Origin: Deltaproteobacteria bacterium
Lineage (GTDB): Bacteria > UBA10199 > GCA-002796325 > JACPFF01
DNA length: 64,000 nt
Direction: 5' to 3'
NCBI GenBank assembly: GCA_016210045.1
Contig: JACQUX010000006.1
Coordinates: forward strand, 1-64,000
Of the stretch, positions 1 through 7,875 are shown piece by piece. A program made the position numbers and the translations under genes. Every line of letters starts with the position of its first letter. Position 1 is the stretch's first letter. The notes under the pieces are model-generated. The model was not told the origin of the DNA, made no database searches, and worked only from the letters and a program-made list of their open reading frames with translations.

Positions 1-19
1 CCCCCAGACCACTCCCCAC

Positions 20-209
20 GCGGATTTGCAAATAGGGGTCCCGGTGGGGAAACGGAGGGGCCCGGCGGGCGAGTCTGTGCGAGGGAGCGCGAGGGGGTTG
101 AAGCTCGACCGAGCGAGGTCTCAGTGAGCCGAGCGCCGTAACGCGAGGCGAACGGCACGCCGGGCCCCTCCGTTTCCCCGCCGGGTAAAAGGTCAACTTT
201 GCAATCTGG
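20..209 (+). repeat. Structured intergenic repeat, copy A
   Basis: A long stem is formed by 40-67 pairing with 158-185 (one mismatch over about 28 bp). It encloses a 92-nt core (65-156) rich in CGAG/CTCG hairpin motifs. The same core, about 93% identical by eye, recurs inverted at 1172-1263, but there the enclosing stem has a different sequence. The outer ends (about 21-32 and 198-209) are degenerate inverted repeats related to the perfect ends of the second copy. The right end stops 3 bp beyond the sctT stop codon. It looks like a non-autonomous mobile or REP-like element, or a structured RNA. Confidence 0.7.
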
Positions 210-212
210 TTA

Positions 213-1097
213 CTACGGCAACCACGGAAACGGCGGCGGCAACTGGCCTGGCGGCGCCACTAACACCGTCGGCTCCCCTCGCCCCTCCAACAGTCGAATC
301 CCGTGCTCCAGATGCGCCTGATTTTCCGCAAAGCGCGTCTGCATTACGCCGAACAGCAGCTTCATCATCAACGCCAACATCACGATCCCCAACACCCCTT
401 TGATATTGAACCCCAGTTCCCACACGTTGATCTGCGGCGCGATCCGATTCGCCACGCCGAGGATCAAATCCGCAACCAGGATCGCAATGATCACCGGCGC
501 GGCGATCACGAACGACACCGTTAAGACCTCGCTACTCAAATGCATGAAGAGGTCCAACAACGGACGCCAGCCGGGATCGATCCGCGGAAATTCGAGCACC
601 GGCAGTGTCACGAAGCTCCCGAACAGGGCTTCAAAAAAGAGCCGATGTCCGCCCAACGTCAGGAACGTCACGACAGTGAGCGAGAAGAGGAATTGCCCGC
701 CTTGCGACTCCATCGTGCCCAACTCCGGGATCAAGACGCGCGCAATCGACATCCCGCGCTGATTGTCGATCATATGGCCGGCGGACTCGAACGCGTAAAA
801 GACCAGCCCGGCCAGGATGCCGATCGCGATCCCGAAGATCGCCTCTTTCAAGAAGAGCAGCGTCAACACCAACTGTTGTTCGGTAATCGGCGGTCGATCA
901 TGCGGCAACAAATGCGCCGTCACAAAGACCGCAAAAATTGCCGCCACGCCGATCCGCGCCGGCATCGGGACCGGTTTCCCGATCAGAAAGGGAATCGTCG
1001 CGACAATCCCGAGGAAACGCGTCCAGACAAGCAGATAAAACACCGCCACGAACTGAAAGCTCATGTTGACGCCGAAAATTTCCAACGGATTCTGCAT
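213..1097 (-). CDS. sctT: Type III secretion export apparatus protein SctT (FliR/YscT family)
   Basis: Integral inner-membrane subunit of the SctRST export gate, which passes substrates into the secretion channel. The protein is about 294 aa and mostly hydrophobic, with several membrane segments and the FliR/SpaR/YscT pattern (FLxxxATIPFLIGKPVP near the N-terminus, a long amphipathic segment around residues 100-130, a hydrophobic C-terminal half). The start at 1097 is preferred because GGGG lies 4 bases upstream of the ATG. An upstream in-frame ATG at 1115 falls inside the end of the neighbouring repeat. It is the last T3SS gene before the window edge. A 523-bp gap filled with repeats separates it from sctS, so it may be translated from its own message. 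sctU would be expected further left but is not in the window. Confidence 0.9.
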   Translation of the reverse strand: MQNPLEIFGVNMSFQFVAVFYLLVWTRFLGIVATIPFLIGKPVPMPARIGVAAIFAVFVTAHLLPHDRPPITEQQLVLTLLFLKEAIFGIAIGILAGLVFYAFESAGHMIDNQRGMSIARVLIPELGTMESQGGQFLFSLTVVTFLTLGGHRLFFEALFGSFVTLPVLEFPRIDPGWRPLLDLFMHLSSEVLTVSFVIAAPVIIAILVADLILGVANRIAPQINVWELGFNIKGVLGIVMLALMMKLLFGVMQTRFAENQAHLEHGIRLLEGRGEPTVLVAPPGQLPPPFPWLP

Positions 1098-1113
1098 ATG
1101 TCCCCAATAGAGC

Positions 1114-1310
1114 ATCCAGATTGAATTGCTGAGTCACATGCCCCGGCAGGGGCGAGAGGGGAGTCCCGCGGGCCGTTCGCCTCGCGTTACGGCGCTCGGC
1201 TCACTGAGACCTCGCTCGGTCGGGCTTCAACCCCATAGCGCTCCCTCGGTCAGACTCGCCCGCAGAATTCCCCTCTCGCCCCTGCCGGGACCCCGTATTT
1301 CAATCTGGAT
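1114..1310 (-). repeat. Structured intergenic repeat, copy B, with 12-bp terminal inverted repeats
   Basis: Bounded by perfect 12-bp inverted ends, ATCCAGATTGAA (1114-1125) and its complement (1299-1310). Inside is a perfect 21-bp stem (1142-1162 with 1269-1289) around a 92-nt core (1172-1263). The core matches copy A in the opposite orientation with about six differences. The stem sequences of the two copies differ but each is self-complementary, so pairing rather than sequence is conserved. No clear target-site duplication is visible. The two copies flank sctT as inverted repeats. Confidence 0.72.
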
Positions 1311-1359
1311 GATCCCCTAGGGCCTGTTTGTAAAATCGATGAAGGTGCGATGGTCACGT

Positions 1360-1508
1360 GCCGGGAGGCTGGGCCCGGTGCATCCGGGGGCTCTCGCAGC
1401 CGTTTTCTCCTTGCGAAATCTAAAGCCGAAAACGGCGAGGGCGAGCGCGCGGCGGCTCGATGCCGCCGCGATAGCGTACCCCGGGTGTGCCGGGCCCAGC
1501 CTCCCGGC
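1360..1508. repeat. Third structured intergenic element (three-branched hairpin)
   Basis: An outer stem of about 30 bp (1360-1390 with 1479-1508, few mismatches) encloses two smaller hairpins. One is GCCGTTTTC/GAAAACGGC (1399-1407 with 1428-1436). The other is CGCGGCGGC/GCCGCCGCG (1448-1456 with 1462-1470). Its core is unlike that of copies A and B, but the architecture (long GC-rich stem over a branched core) is the same. Together with copy B it fills the 523-bp gap between sctS and sctT, where no gene is seen. Confidence 0.65.
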
Positions 1509-1620
1509 CCCCGTCGTGAGCAATGATCATGTGAGAGTGCGCTATCGCCATGCAATAACCCAAGAGACACGACATGCGCATCTGGACCTCTTTGAACGAC
1601 CGGCTCACTCATGATGAACC

Positions 1621-1893
1621 TTACCGCGTAATCAGCGGGAAGCGGGTGAACAGTTCTCCCGTGAACGTGATCATCTTTTGCAGGATATCGGGCCCGAGAA
1701 AGGCGAGCGCCGCGCCGATCACGACCAATTTCGGGACGAAGGTCAATGTCTGTTCTTGGATCTGCGTCGTGGCTTGTAAGATGCTGATCACCAGTCCGAC
1801 CACCATCGCGGCCAACACCGGCCCGGCGGAGAGGAGCAGCGTGAGCCAGAGCGCCTTGCTCGCCGCCTCGATGAAGAAATCGGCATTAGGCAT
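1621..1893 (-). CDS. sctS: Type III secretion export apparatus protein SctS (FliQ/YscS family)
   Basis: Small inner-membrane subunit of the SctRST export gate. At 90 aa it has the usual family length, with two hydrophobic hairpin segments (about residues 13-37 and 50-75) and the typical linker ISILQATTQIQEQTL. The start ATG overlaps the last 8 bp of sctR (TATGCC of its terminal codons) behind a GGAAGG site, so translation is probably coupled. Order R-S-T is as in flagellar and injectisome operons. Confidence 0.92.
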   Translation of the reverse strand: MPNADFFIEAASKALWLTLLLSAGPVLAAMVVGLVISILQATTQIQEQTLTFVPKLVVIGAALAFLGPDILQKMITFTGELFTRFPLITR

Positions 1894-2581
1894 AGCCTTC
1901 CACCAGCCCTTGCGTGATCAGTCGCCAGCCATCCACCAACACGAAGAGCAGCAACTTAAACGGCAATGAAATCGTGATCGGCGAGATTTGAAACATCCCG
2001 AGCGAGAGCAAGACATTCGCGACAACGAGGTCAATCACCAGAAACGGGAGGAAAATGACGAAACCGATCTGAAAGGCCTCCGTCAATTCGCTCACGGCAA
2101 AGGCTGGAATGAGATTCAAGAAATCGTTCTCACCGATTTTATCGCGCATCTCCGGATCTTTTTGTAGCTTCTTCGCCACGCGGAAAAACAACGCTCGATT
2201 CGGCTTGTGAGCGTGCGTCAGCAGGAATTCACGCACCGGCTCCTTCCCCTTGTCAAAGGCCTCGGCCAAGAGTTTCAACGAGGCTTGGGAGAGCAGCGGT
2301 TGATTGGTGTTTTGTTGCAACACATCGCCCGTGGCGCGGTAGACATTAAACGCCACCGGAACCATGACATAGATCGTAATCACCATCGCCAGCCCGGTAA
2401 TCACCGTGTTGGGCGGGATCTGTTGCGTCCCTAACGCGTTGCGGATCAGTGCGAAGACCACCGCCAACTTCGCAAACGACGTCGCCATCATGACCACGAA
2501 CGGGGCCAAGGCCAGCGCGGCCAACACCAACATCAGGATCAGCGGTTGCGACACCCCTGCGGCGGCTAGCTCAGACTGCAT
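1886..2581 (-). CDS. sctR: Type III secretion export apparatus protein SctR (FliP/YscR family)
   Basis: Core subunit of the export gate in the inner membrane. The product is 231 aa, counted from the ATG at 2581. Earlier in-frame codons lie inside the fliO-like gene and do not fit the family. Family features are the N-terminal MMATSFAKLAVVFALIRNALG block, PPNTVI, a central soluble part with RDKI and the conserved LIPAFAVSELTEAFQIGF, then DLVVANVLLSLGM near the end. It overlaps the fliO-like gene upstream by 11 bp and sctS downstream by 8 bp. Confidence 0.95.
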   Translation of the reverse strand: MQSELAAAGVSQPLILMLVLAALALAPFVVMMATSFAKLAVVFALIRNALGTQQIPPNTVITGLAMVITIYVMVPVAFNVYRATGDVLQQNTNQPLLSQASLKLLAEAFDKGKEPVREFLLTHAHKPNRALFFRVAKKLQKDPEMRDKIGENDFLNLIPAFAVSELTEAFQIGFVIFLPFLVIDLVVANVLLSLGMFQISPITISLPFKLLLFVLVDGWRLITQGLVEGYA

Positions 2582-2909
2582 CGCCGTCCTCCAAATCTTT
2601 GGCCGTGAGCTCTGCCATGCAATTGATCTGTGCTTCCGTACTCCCCAACAGAAAACGGCGTTGTCCCACGCGGACAATCCAGAGCAGCTTCTTCGGTTCG
2701 AGATTGAAGCGGCCCAAGACTTCGACCGCGCGGCCTTGGCGACCGAACTTGGCCATGCCCAAACGCGGCAACAGAAACTTGATCGTGACCCAGGCGCCAA
2801 CACAGACAACCACCAGCACCACGACCATCTTGATCAAGAGTGTCGTAATGTTTTCCACGTCTTCCGCTTTTGGTAATTCGACCGACAATTGCAATAAGAG
2901 TGCGAGCAT
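2571..2909 (-). CDS. FliO-like export apparatus assembly protein
   Basis: This is a 112-aa protein with a single membrane segment (about residues 26-48) followed by a small basic cytoplasmic domain with the pattern GRAVEVLGRFNLEPKKLLWIVRVGQRRFLLG, split here by the repeated beta-strands typical of FliO. FliO helps assemble the FliP (SctR) ring in flagella. Its place between the fliN-like gene and sctR copies the flagellar order fliN-fliO-fliP-fliQ-fliR. FliO is normally absent from injectisomes, which makes this gene unusual in a locus that also has sctJ, sctI, sctO and sctP. A GGGGG site precedes the ATG. Confidence 0.75.
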   Translation of the reverse strand: MLALLLQLSVELPKAEDVENITTLLIKMVVVLVVVCVGAWVTIKFLLPRLGMAKFGRQGRAVEVLGRFNLEPKKLLWIVRVGQRRFLLGSTEAQINCMAELTAKDLEDGDAV

Positions 2910-2945
2910 GCGTCCCCCACGCTGCGCGCGTCCGCGCCACCGAAC

Positions 2946-3461
2946 TTATTTCACTAACTGGACAATCCGCACTCCCATCGTTCCATCGATTTCCACCAAT
3001 TCGCCCTTCGCCACCAACTTTCCATTCGCTACGAGATCTACTGAAGTCGTCACCGGAACACCTAATTCAATGACCTGGCTCGCCTGCAATTGCAAGAGGT
3101 CTTGCAACGTCATCGTTTTTTTCCCTAACACGGCCACCAGTTGCACCGGGATATCGGCCGTCACGGACACCGCTTTGGCCCCTAACGGTTCTGCGGTCGC
3201 ACGGGGCGGCAGCGGAATGCCGGATTTTTTCGCTGTTGCCGCTGGCGGAGATTTCGCCGTGGACCGTTTCGGCGGCGGCGCAGGCGCCACATCCTGTTCA
3301 CCGATATCGAGACCGTCGTCTTCCAGCTCTGTCGCGATATTCAAATCGGTGTCGCCATCCTCAAGATCGAGATCGCCCTCGTCACCCAATAAATCCTCTT
3401 CTTCAGGGAGATCGAAATCGTCATCGTCCAAGTTTATCTCCGGCGAACGTTTCGGCGCCAT
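2946..3461 (-). CDS. FliN/SctQ C-terminal-like SpoA-domain protein (sorting platform)
   Basis: The 171-aa protein begins with about 70 acidic residues (runs of D and E), followed by a Pro/Ala/Lys linker, then a SpoA (FliN) domain at about residues 95-171: DIPVQLVAVLGKKTMTLQDL and the closing GKLVAKGELVEIDG then GVRIVQLV. FliN-type proteins dimerise and build the cytoplasmic C-ring or sorting platform with SctQ. Here it is a separate gene next to sctQ rather than an internal translation product. A GGGGG site lies upstream of the ATG. The acidic N-terminus is longer than in most FliN proteins. Confidence 0.8.
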   Translation of the reverse strand: MAPKRSPEINLDDDDFDLPEEEDLLGDEGDLDLEDGDTDLNIATELEDDGLDIGEQDVAPAPPPKRSTAKSPPAATAKKSGIPLPPRATAEPLGAKAVSVTADIPVQLVAVLGKKTMTLQDLLQLQASQVIELGVPVTTSVDLVANGKLVAKGELVEIDGTMGVRIVQLVK

Positions 3462-3473
3462 AGTACCCCCGTA

Positions 3474-4385
3474 TTAATCGATGGCCTCAACCACACACGT
3501 CAAACGCTTCCCCTTCGTCAGCGCGCAACGAATTCCCACTTGCTCGCCGGTGCCAACGCGCAACCAGACCTGACCACGCAACGCCGCGCCTTCGAGCTGC
3601 AACGCACAGTGATCGAACAAGACCACGTCGCCCGGCGCCAAATCGACCAACTCGGCCGACGTTAACGCACAAGATCCGCCTTCCACGCGCACTTCCACCC
3701 GTTCTCCGGCAAAGCGCTGCGCCTTTTCCCGCAACGCCTCCCACGAGACCGGCCGCTCCATGGCCCGTCGCCCGCGTTCGCGGACAAACGCCGCCGGCAC
3801 CACGAACTGGAGCACAAAACGCTGTTCACCGACCGCGAGCTGCGACGTCACCGTGACTACGGATTCGCTGGGCGGCAACCAATCCTCGATGCCGGTACGC
3901 TCCAAATAGAGTCGGTCGAACCGAAAGTGATACGCGGCATCCGCGTCGCATGTCTGATGGATCGCCGCCAGGCATTGCATCGCGACATATTGCAAGACGC
4001 CCTGCTCCGATTCCGTCAACGGGATCGGCTCCATACCACGTTGACCGGAACCGCCCAACAGACGATCGACGATAAATCCCGCCAATTGTGACTCGCAGAG
4101 CAGGCCGACTTTGGCATCATGACCGGCCAGCGTGGCCGCCAAGAAAACCGCAGCTTCCCCCATGTCGTTCGTAAAGCGTCCATAGGTCGAACTTCCGACG
4201 TTCGACTGGGCCAATCGCACCTCAAGCCCAAGCTGCTCGCCGAGCACGCGTTGCAGCGCATTGACCACAGCTGCACGTTGCGCATCGGTCGGGAAAAATT
4301 CCACAAGCCCTTGCTCGATCACGACGGCATCGCGCGTCAACTGCGGTAAACGCCACTGAAGGGGAACGATCGCCATGGAGTTCAT
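3474..4385 (-). CDS. sctQ: Type III secretion sorting-platform protein SctQ (YscQ/FliM-like)
   Basis: 303 aa. The N-terminal and middle part (about 1-220) is YscQ/FliM-like and includes a segment reading the state of the platform (LLGGSGQRG, LTESEQGVLQYV). The C-terminal region (about 225-303) is SpoA-like: LVDLAPGDVVLFDHCALQL. It should form the pods of the cytoplasmic sorting platform with the FliN-like product encoded 12 bp downstream and with SctK/SctL. The start ATG overlaps the sctP stop (ATGA), and a second ATG three codons later is possible. Confidence 0.85.
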   Translation of the reverse strand: MNSMAIVPLQWRLPQLTRDAVVIEQGLVEFFPTDAQRAAVVNALQRVLGEQLGLEVRLAQSNVGSSTYGRFTNDMGEAAVFLAATLAGHDAKVGLLCESQLAGFIVDRLLGGSGQRGMEPIPLTESEQGVLQYVAMQCLAAIHQTCDADAAYHFRFDRLYLERTGIEDWLPPSESVVTVTSQLAVGEQRFVLQFVVPAAFVRERGRRAMERPVSWEALREKAQRFAGERVEVRVEGGSCALTSAELVDLAPGDVVLFDHCALQLEGAALRGQVWLRVGTGEQVGIRCALTKGKRLTCVVEAID

Positions 4386-5200
4386 GCCTCGGAGATATCA
4401 ATCTTTGTCACCGCCACGCCCTTCGCGTGCAACGCGGCGTGAATGCGACCCCGTTCGTTCGTGAAGAGCGCGCGCACCGCGCGGTCTTGACTCGAAATCG
4501 TGATCGCGACCTTACCATCCTTGGCGCGCAGACGCAAACGGAGCCCCTTAAAAATCGACGCCTGAAAGCCGATCTGCAACTCTTCCCCACCGAACTCACC
4601 CTTGCCAAGACGAATATTTTGCACCAGGAGATTCACTAAACGCTGCATCTGGGCGGCATTGAAATGCGTCGGCACGCGTTCGGACTGTTGCGTCTGCAAC
4701 GCGTCTTGAAAGGTCTTTGCGGCTTCGACTTGGACATCGGTGCGCGACTTGACCGACTCGCGGAGTTGCGTCTGTTGCGCCCGTTGCCCTTGGGTCCCCG
4801 AGCCCCCGCCATGGCCACCACGCCCTTGTTCGCGCCCCCCTTGCCCACCGCCGTCGCGCTTGACCGGCACCTTCGCAACGACGCGCTGTTCCGCGATCCC
4901 TTCGTGGCGCACTTCGGCTGTCTCGCCAGCCGCGTGCTCTGTATCGCCCGACTCTTCGTCGCGCTCCTTACGTCGCTCGACGGTTTTTTCCTGCCGACGC
5001 GTGCGCGACTCGCGTTCTTGCGGTTGCTGGGTCGAGCGTTGACTGGTTTGTTGTTGGAAGCTCGGCACCTGTTGCACTAATTTTGCCTGCTGCAGCGCCG
5101 CGTCGAACCGAGACGGCTGCTGTTTCGATTCTCCCGGCCGCGGCGCTTCGTCTTGGCGCGGCACGGGAGGCGGTTTTTCTCGAACTCGATCAGGCGTCAT
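4382..5200 (-). CDS. sctP: Probable needle-length/substrate-switch protein SctP (FliK/YscP-like)
   Basis: A 272-aa protein of low complexity over its first 150 residues (Pro, Gln, Arg, Glu and Gly rich, predicted disordered). It then has a folded C-terminal part at about 175-272 (FNAAQMQRLVNLLVQNIRLG, GLRLRLRAKDGKVAITISSQDRAV in two strands) that resembles the FliK/HpaP-type C-terminal domain. The identification rests on this architecture plus the position O-P-Q, since this family is poorly conserved. It overlaps sctQ by 4 bp. Confidence 0.68.
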   Translation of the reverse strand: MTPDRVREKPPPVPRQDEAPRPGESKQQPSRFDAALQQAKLVQQVPSFQQQTSQRSTQQPQERESRTRRQEKTVERRKERDEESGDTEHAAGETAEVRHEGIAEQRVVAKVPVKRDGGGQGGREQGRGGHGGGSGTQGQRAQQTQLRESVKSRTDVQVEAAKTFQDALQTQQSERVPTHFNAAQMQRLVNLLVQNIRLGKGEFGGEELQIGFQASIFKGLRLRLRAKDGKVAITISSQDRAVRALFTNERGRIHAALHAKGVAVTKIDISEA

Positions 5201-5208
5201 ATCCTCTT

Positions 5209-5736
5209 TCAGTGTGCCAACGCCCCTTCCGCGTCATCTCCTTCACCGCGCCACCGCCGGAGCTGATGGATCGTATTCCCCAATTCGTCGAACTCTTTCT
5301 CTTCACGGCGCGACAGCTCTTCGTTGATCTTTTTTTGCCACAACTCCTTGTGCTTCTCCATCATCTGATGCTGCTTGGCCGCCTCGATGTAATCACGTCG
5401 TCGCCGCGCGACTTTTTCCACGCAACGTTCCACTTCTTGCCGCTGCTCCTCGATCGCTTCGACTTTCTCTTCTTCTTGCTCCTTCAGCTTCCGCAAATAA
5501 TTTACATAGACCGTGCCATCGAACACCAACCCGCCGACGTTCATCCGGTCATGCATCTCATCGCGTTTCGCGATCCACTGCGCGATGATCTCGTCTTTCT
5601 CCTTGATCAGCTGTTGTTCTTTCTCCCGCGCCGCTTTCAACGCCTCGATCGCTTTCGCCAGCGCAAATTCCGCGCGCTGCTTTTCGCGCAGCTTGACGCG
5701 GAGCATGGCCTCGAGGCGATAGCGCGCGCGTGCCAT
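5209..5736 (-). CDS. sctO: Type III secretion stalk protein SctO (YscO/FliJ-like coiled coil)
   Basis: At 175 aa it is almost entirely charged heptad-like helix (MLRVKLREKQRAEFALAKAI and later EQEEEKVEAIEEQRQEVERC). This is the hallmark of the YscO/FliJ stalk, an antiparallel coiled coil that plugs the SctN hexamer and contacts SctV. Its position directly after sctN (11 bp gap) and before sctP is canonical. Sequence identity in this family is low, so position and composition carry the call. Confidence 0.8.
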   Translation of the reverse strand: MARARYRLEAMLRVKLREKQRAEFALAKAIEALKAAREKEQQLIKEKDEIIAQWIAKRDEMHDRMNVGGLVFDGTVYVNYLRKLKEQEEEKVEAIEEQRQEVERCVEKVARRRRDYIEAAKQHQMMEKHKELWQKKINEELSRREEKEFDELGNTIHQLRRWRGEGDDAEGALAH

Positions 5737-5747
5737 AACCGGATCAC

Positions 5748-7109
5748 CTATTCAAACAACTGCCGCAACCGCTCGACCGTGTCCGAAAATTCCACATGTT
5801 CGTCGACGCCCTGCTTCAGGAATTCATTCACTTCTTCGATTTTCTCGATCGCGTAATCGACCTTCGGATCGCTGCCCGATTCATACGCGCCGATCAGGAT
5901 CAGGTCGCGCTCTTTCTCATAGTTCGCCACCACTTCGCGGAGTTTTCGCGCGGCCTGACAATGTTCGGGGTCGACGACATCGTCCATCACACGACTCACG
6001 CTCTCGGAGATGTCGATCGCCGGATAGTGATTCCGCGCGGCCATCGCGCGGGACAAGATAATATGGCCGTCTAAGATCGACCGGGTTTCATCCGCAACGG
6101 GTTCATTCATATCATCGCCCGCCACCAGGATGGTATAGAAGGCCGTGATCGATCCGCGATCGGAATTCCCCGCGCGCTCCAACAAACGCGGCAACGTCGA
6201 AAAAACCGATGGCGTATAGCCCTGCCGCGCCGGCGGTTCGCCGACGGCCAGCCCCACTTCGCGCAACGCGCGGGCGAAGCGCGTGATCGAGTCCATCATC
6301 AACAACACTTTCCGCCCTTGATCGCGAAAATATTCGGCGATGGCCGTGGCCACATACGCCGCCTTGAGCCGCACTAACGACGGCTCATCCGAGGTCGAAA
6401 CGATCACGACCGAGCGTCGCAACCCTTCTGCGCCTAAATCGCGCTCTACAAAGTCGCGCACTTCGCGCCCCCGCTCTCCGACCAGACAGATCACGTTCAC
6501 TTCCGCTTCGGTGTTGCGCGCGATCATTCCTAAGATCGTTGACTTCCCAACCCCAGCAGCGGCGAAAAATCCGATGCGCTGCCCTTCGCCACACGTCAGC
6601 ATCCCATCGATCGCGCGCACGCCGGTCGCTAACGTCCGCGTCACGCGTTGCCGACTCAACGCCGGCGGCGGCGTCGCGGTCACCGGATATTCCTGATCGT
6701 ATTCCAACGGGCCGAGCGTCTCGCTGTCGAGCGGATCGCCGAGGCCATCCAACACGCGGCCCAGCAGCTGCGGCCCCACCCGCACTTTGAGACATCCGCC
6801 AGTCGGAATCACCGCGTTGCCAAGTCCAATCCCTTCCAAACCACCGAGCGGCATCAGCAAGACTTCTTGATCGCGGAAACCGACGACTTCCGCCTTGATC
6901 GGACTTTGTCGTTGATACGGCTCAATGAGACACAACTCCCCGACACGAACTCCCGGCACGACGGCCTTCACGACCAGGCCGGTGAGTTCAGTGACCTTCC
7001 CTTTGATGCTGTAGGTCGAGACGGTGGACAGATTGTGGGCGAAGCGGGAGAAGTCGACCTTCGGCAGTTCCCAGGTCGCATGCCCACGCGTCTGGGAATT
7101 TGGGCTCAT
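5748..7109 (-). CDS. sctN: Type III secretion ATPase SctN
   Basis: The 453-aa hexameric ATPase unfolds substrates and strips chaperones at the base of the export apparatus. Walker A is GVGKST at residues 186-191 with the preceding AAA, the catalytic glutamate lies in GERGREV (about 211-217), and Walker B is KVLLMMDS ending at D273. The conserved PPARQGYTPSVFSTLPRLLE follows. It is more like SctN/FliI than F1-beta because the GERGREV and PSVF blocks match. The first 20 residues form a short variable extension. Its ATG overlaps the sctL stop by 4 bp, and sctO follows. Confidence 0.95.
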   Translation of the reverse strand: MSPNSQTRGHATWELPKVDFSRFAHNLSTVSTYSIKGKVTELTGLVVKAVVPGVRVGELCLIEPYQRQSPIKAEVVGFRDQEVLLMPLGGLEGIGLGNAVIPTGGCLKVRVGPQLLGRVLDGLGDPLDSETLGPLEYDQEYPVTATPPPALSRQRVTRTLATGVRAIDGMLTCGEGQRIGFFAAAGVGKSTILGMIARNTEAEVNVICLVGERGREVRDFVERDLGAEGLRRSVVIVSTSDEPSLVRLKAAYVATAIAEYFRDQGRKVLLMMDSITRFARALREVGLAVGEPPARQGYTPSVFSTLPRLLERAGNSDRGSITAFYTILVAGDDMNEPVADETRSILDGHIILSRAMAARNHYPAIDISESVSRVMDDVVDPEHCQAARKLREVVANYEKERDLILIGAYESGSDPKVDYAIEKIEEVNEFLKQGVDEHVEFSDTVERLRQLFE

Positions 7110-7798
7110 AGCTCCAACGCCTTTCGAATCGCGCGCAGCTGCGTTTCTAATTGCGCATCAATCGTCCCGACTTCGGTTTCGACGACGCAGCCGCCGCGAG
7201 TAATGGCTTCATCTTCTCGAAATTGGAGTCGTTTCGTCCGATCGAGCAGGTCGCGAAACTCCGACTCCGCGGCCACGACCAAGCGATAATCATCCGGATT
7301 GAGTCGCACGACCACCCGATCCCCGATCGTTGCCTCGATCGCTTGCTTCACGACCGCCTTGATCAACTCTCCATGCACCTCCATCAGTCGCCCGACGACT
7401 TTTTCTGCAATCGTCAGGACCAACTTGTGCACTTCCACCTCGGCCGTCGCGTAAAAATCTTCTTTGAGCCGTTCGAAACGCGTCAGAAATTCCATCGCCT
7501 CCGCATAGCCCTGTTCCCGTCCTGCCGCATAGCCCTCGTCGCGGGCCTGCTGCCGCACCGCATCGACTTCCGCCAACAGATGCTCCGCCTCGGCGCGAAT
7601 ACGTCCACTCTGGGCTTGGGCCTCGTCGATCACCTGTTCGGCGCGCGCTTTGGCCTCCAACACGCTGCGGCTCATCACGCGCGAGGGCTCTGTGACCGCC
7701 GGCGCGGCTGCGGCCATGCCGGTCTTGAGTCGATCTTCTAATGAGGTGGTTGCGGCCAATTCCCCACTCTTGATGATTTTCTTCGCCATAGTTTTCAC
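7106..7798 (-). CDS. sctL: Type III secretion stator protein SctL (FliH/YscL family)
   Basis: This 230-aa protein links the SctN ATPase to the sorting platform. The middle is a long charged helix (about 45-125: RSVLEAKARAEQVIDEAQAQ, then AGREQGYAEAMEF), and the C-terminal half shows the FliH/V-ATPase-E-like domain with KLVLTIAEKVVGRLM and VVVRLNPDDY. The start is uncertain: GTG at 7798 or ATG at 7789. It is translationally coupled to sctN through a 4-bp overlap. Confidence 0.9.
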   Translation of the reverse strand: MKTMAKKIIKSGELAATTSLEDRLKTGMAAAAPAVTEPSRVMSRSVLEAKARAEQVIDEAQAQSGRIRAEAEHLLAEVDAVRQQARDEGYAAGREQGYAEAMEFLTRFERLKEDFYATAEVEVHKLVLTIAEKVVGRLMEVHGELIKAVVKQAIEATIGDRVVVRLNPDDYRLVVAAESEFRDLLDRTKRLQFREDEAITRGGCVVETEVGTIDAQLETQLRAIRKALEL

Positions 7799-7875
7799 GA
7801 CGATAGTAACACATCTCCTCAGAAGTCTTAATATTTTCTTCCAGGTTCACAACGGATTGAATGATGAGCAATCCC

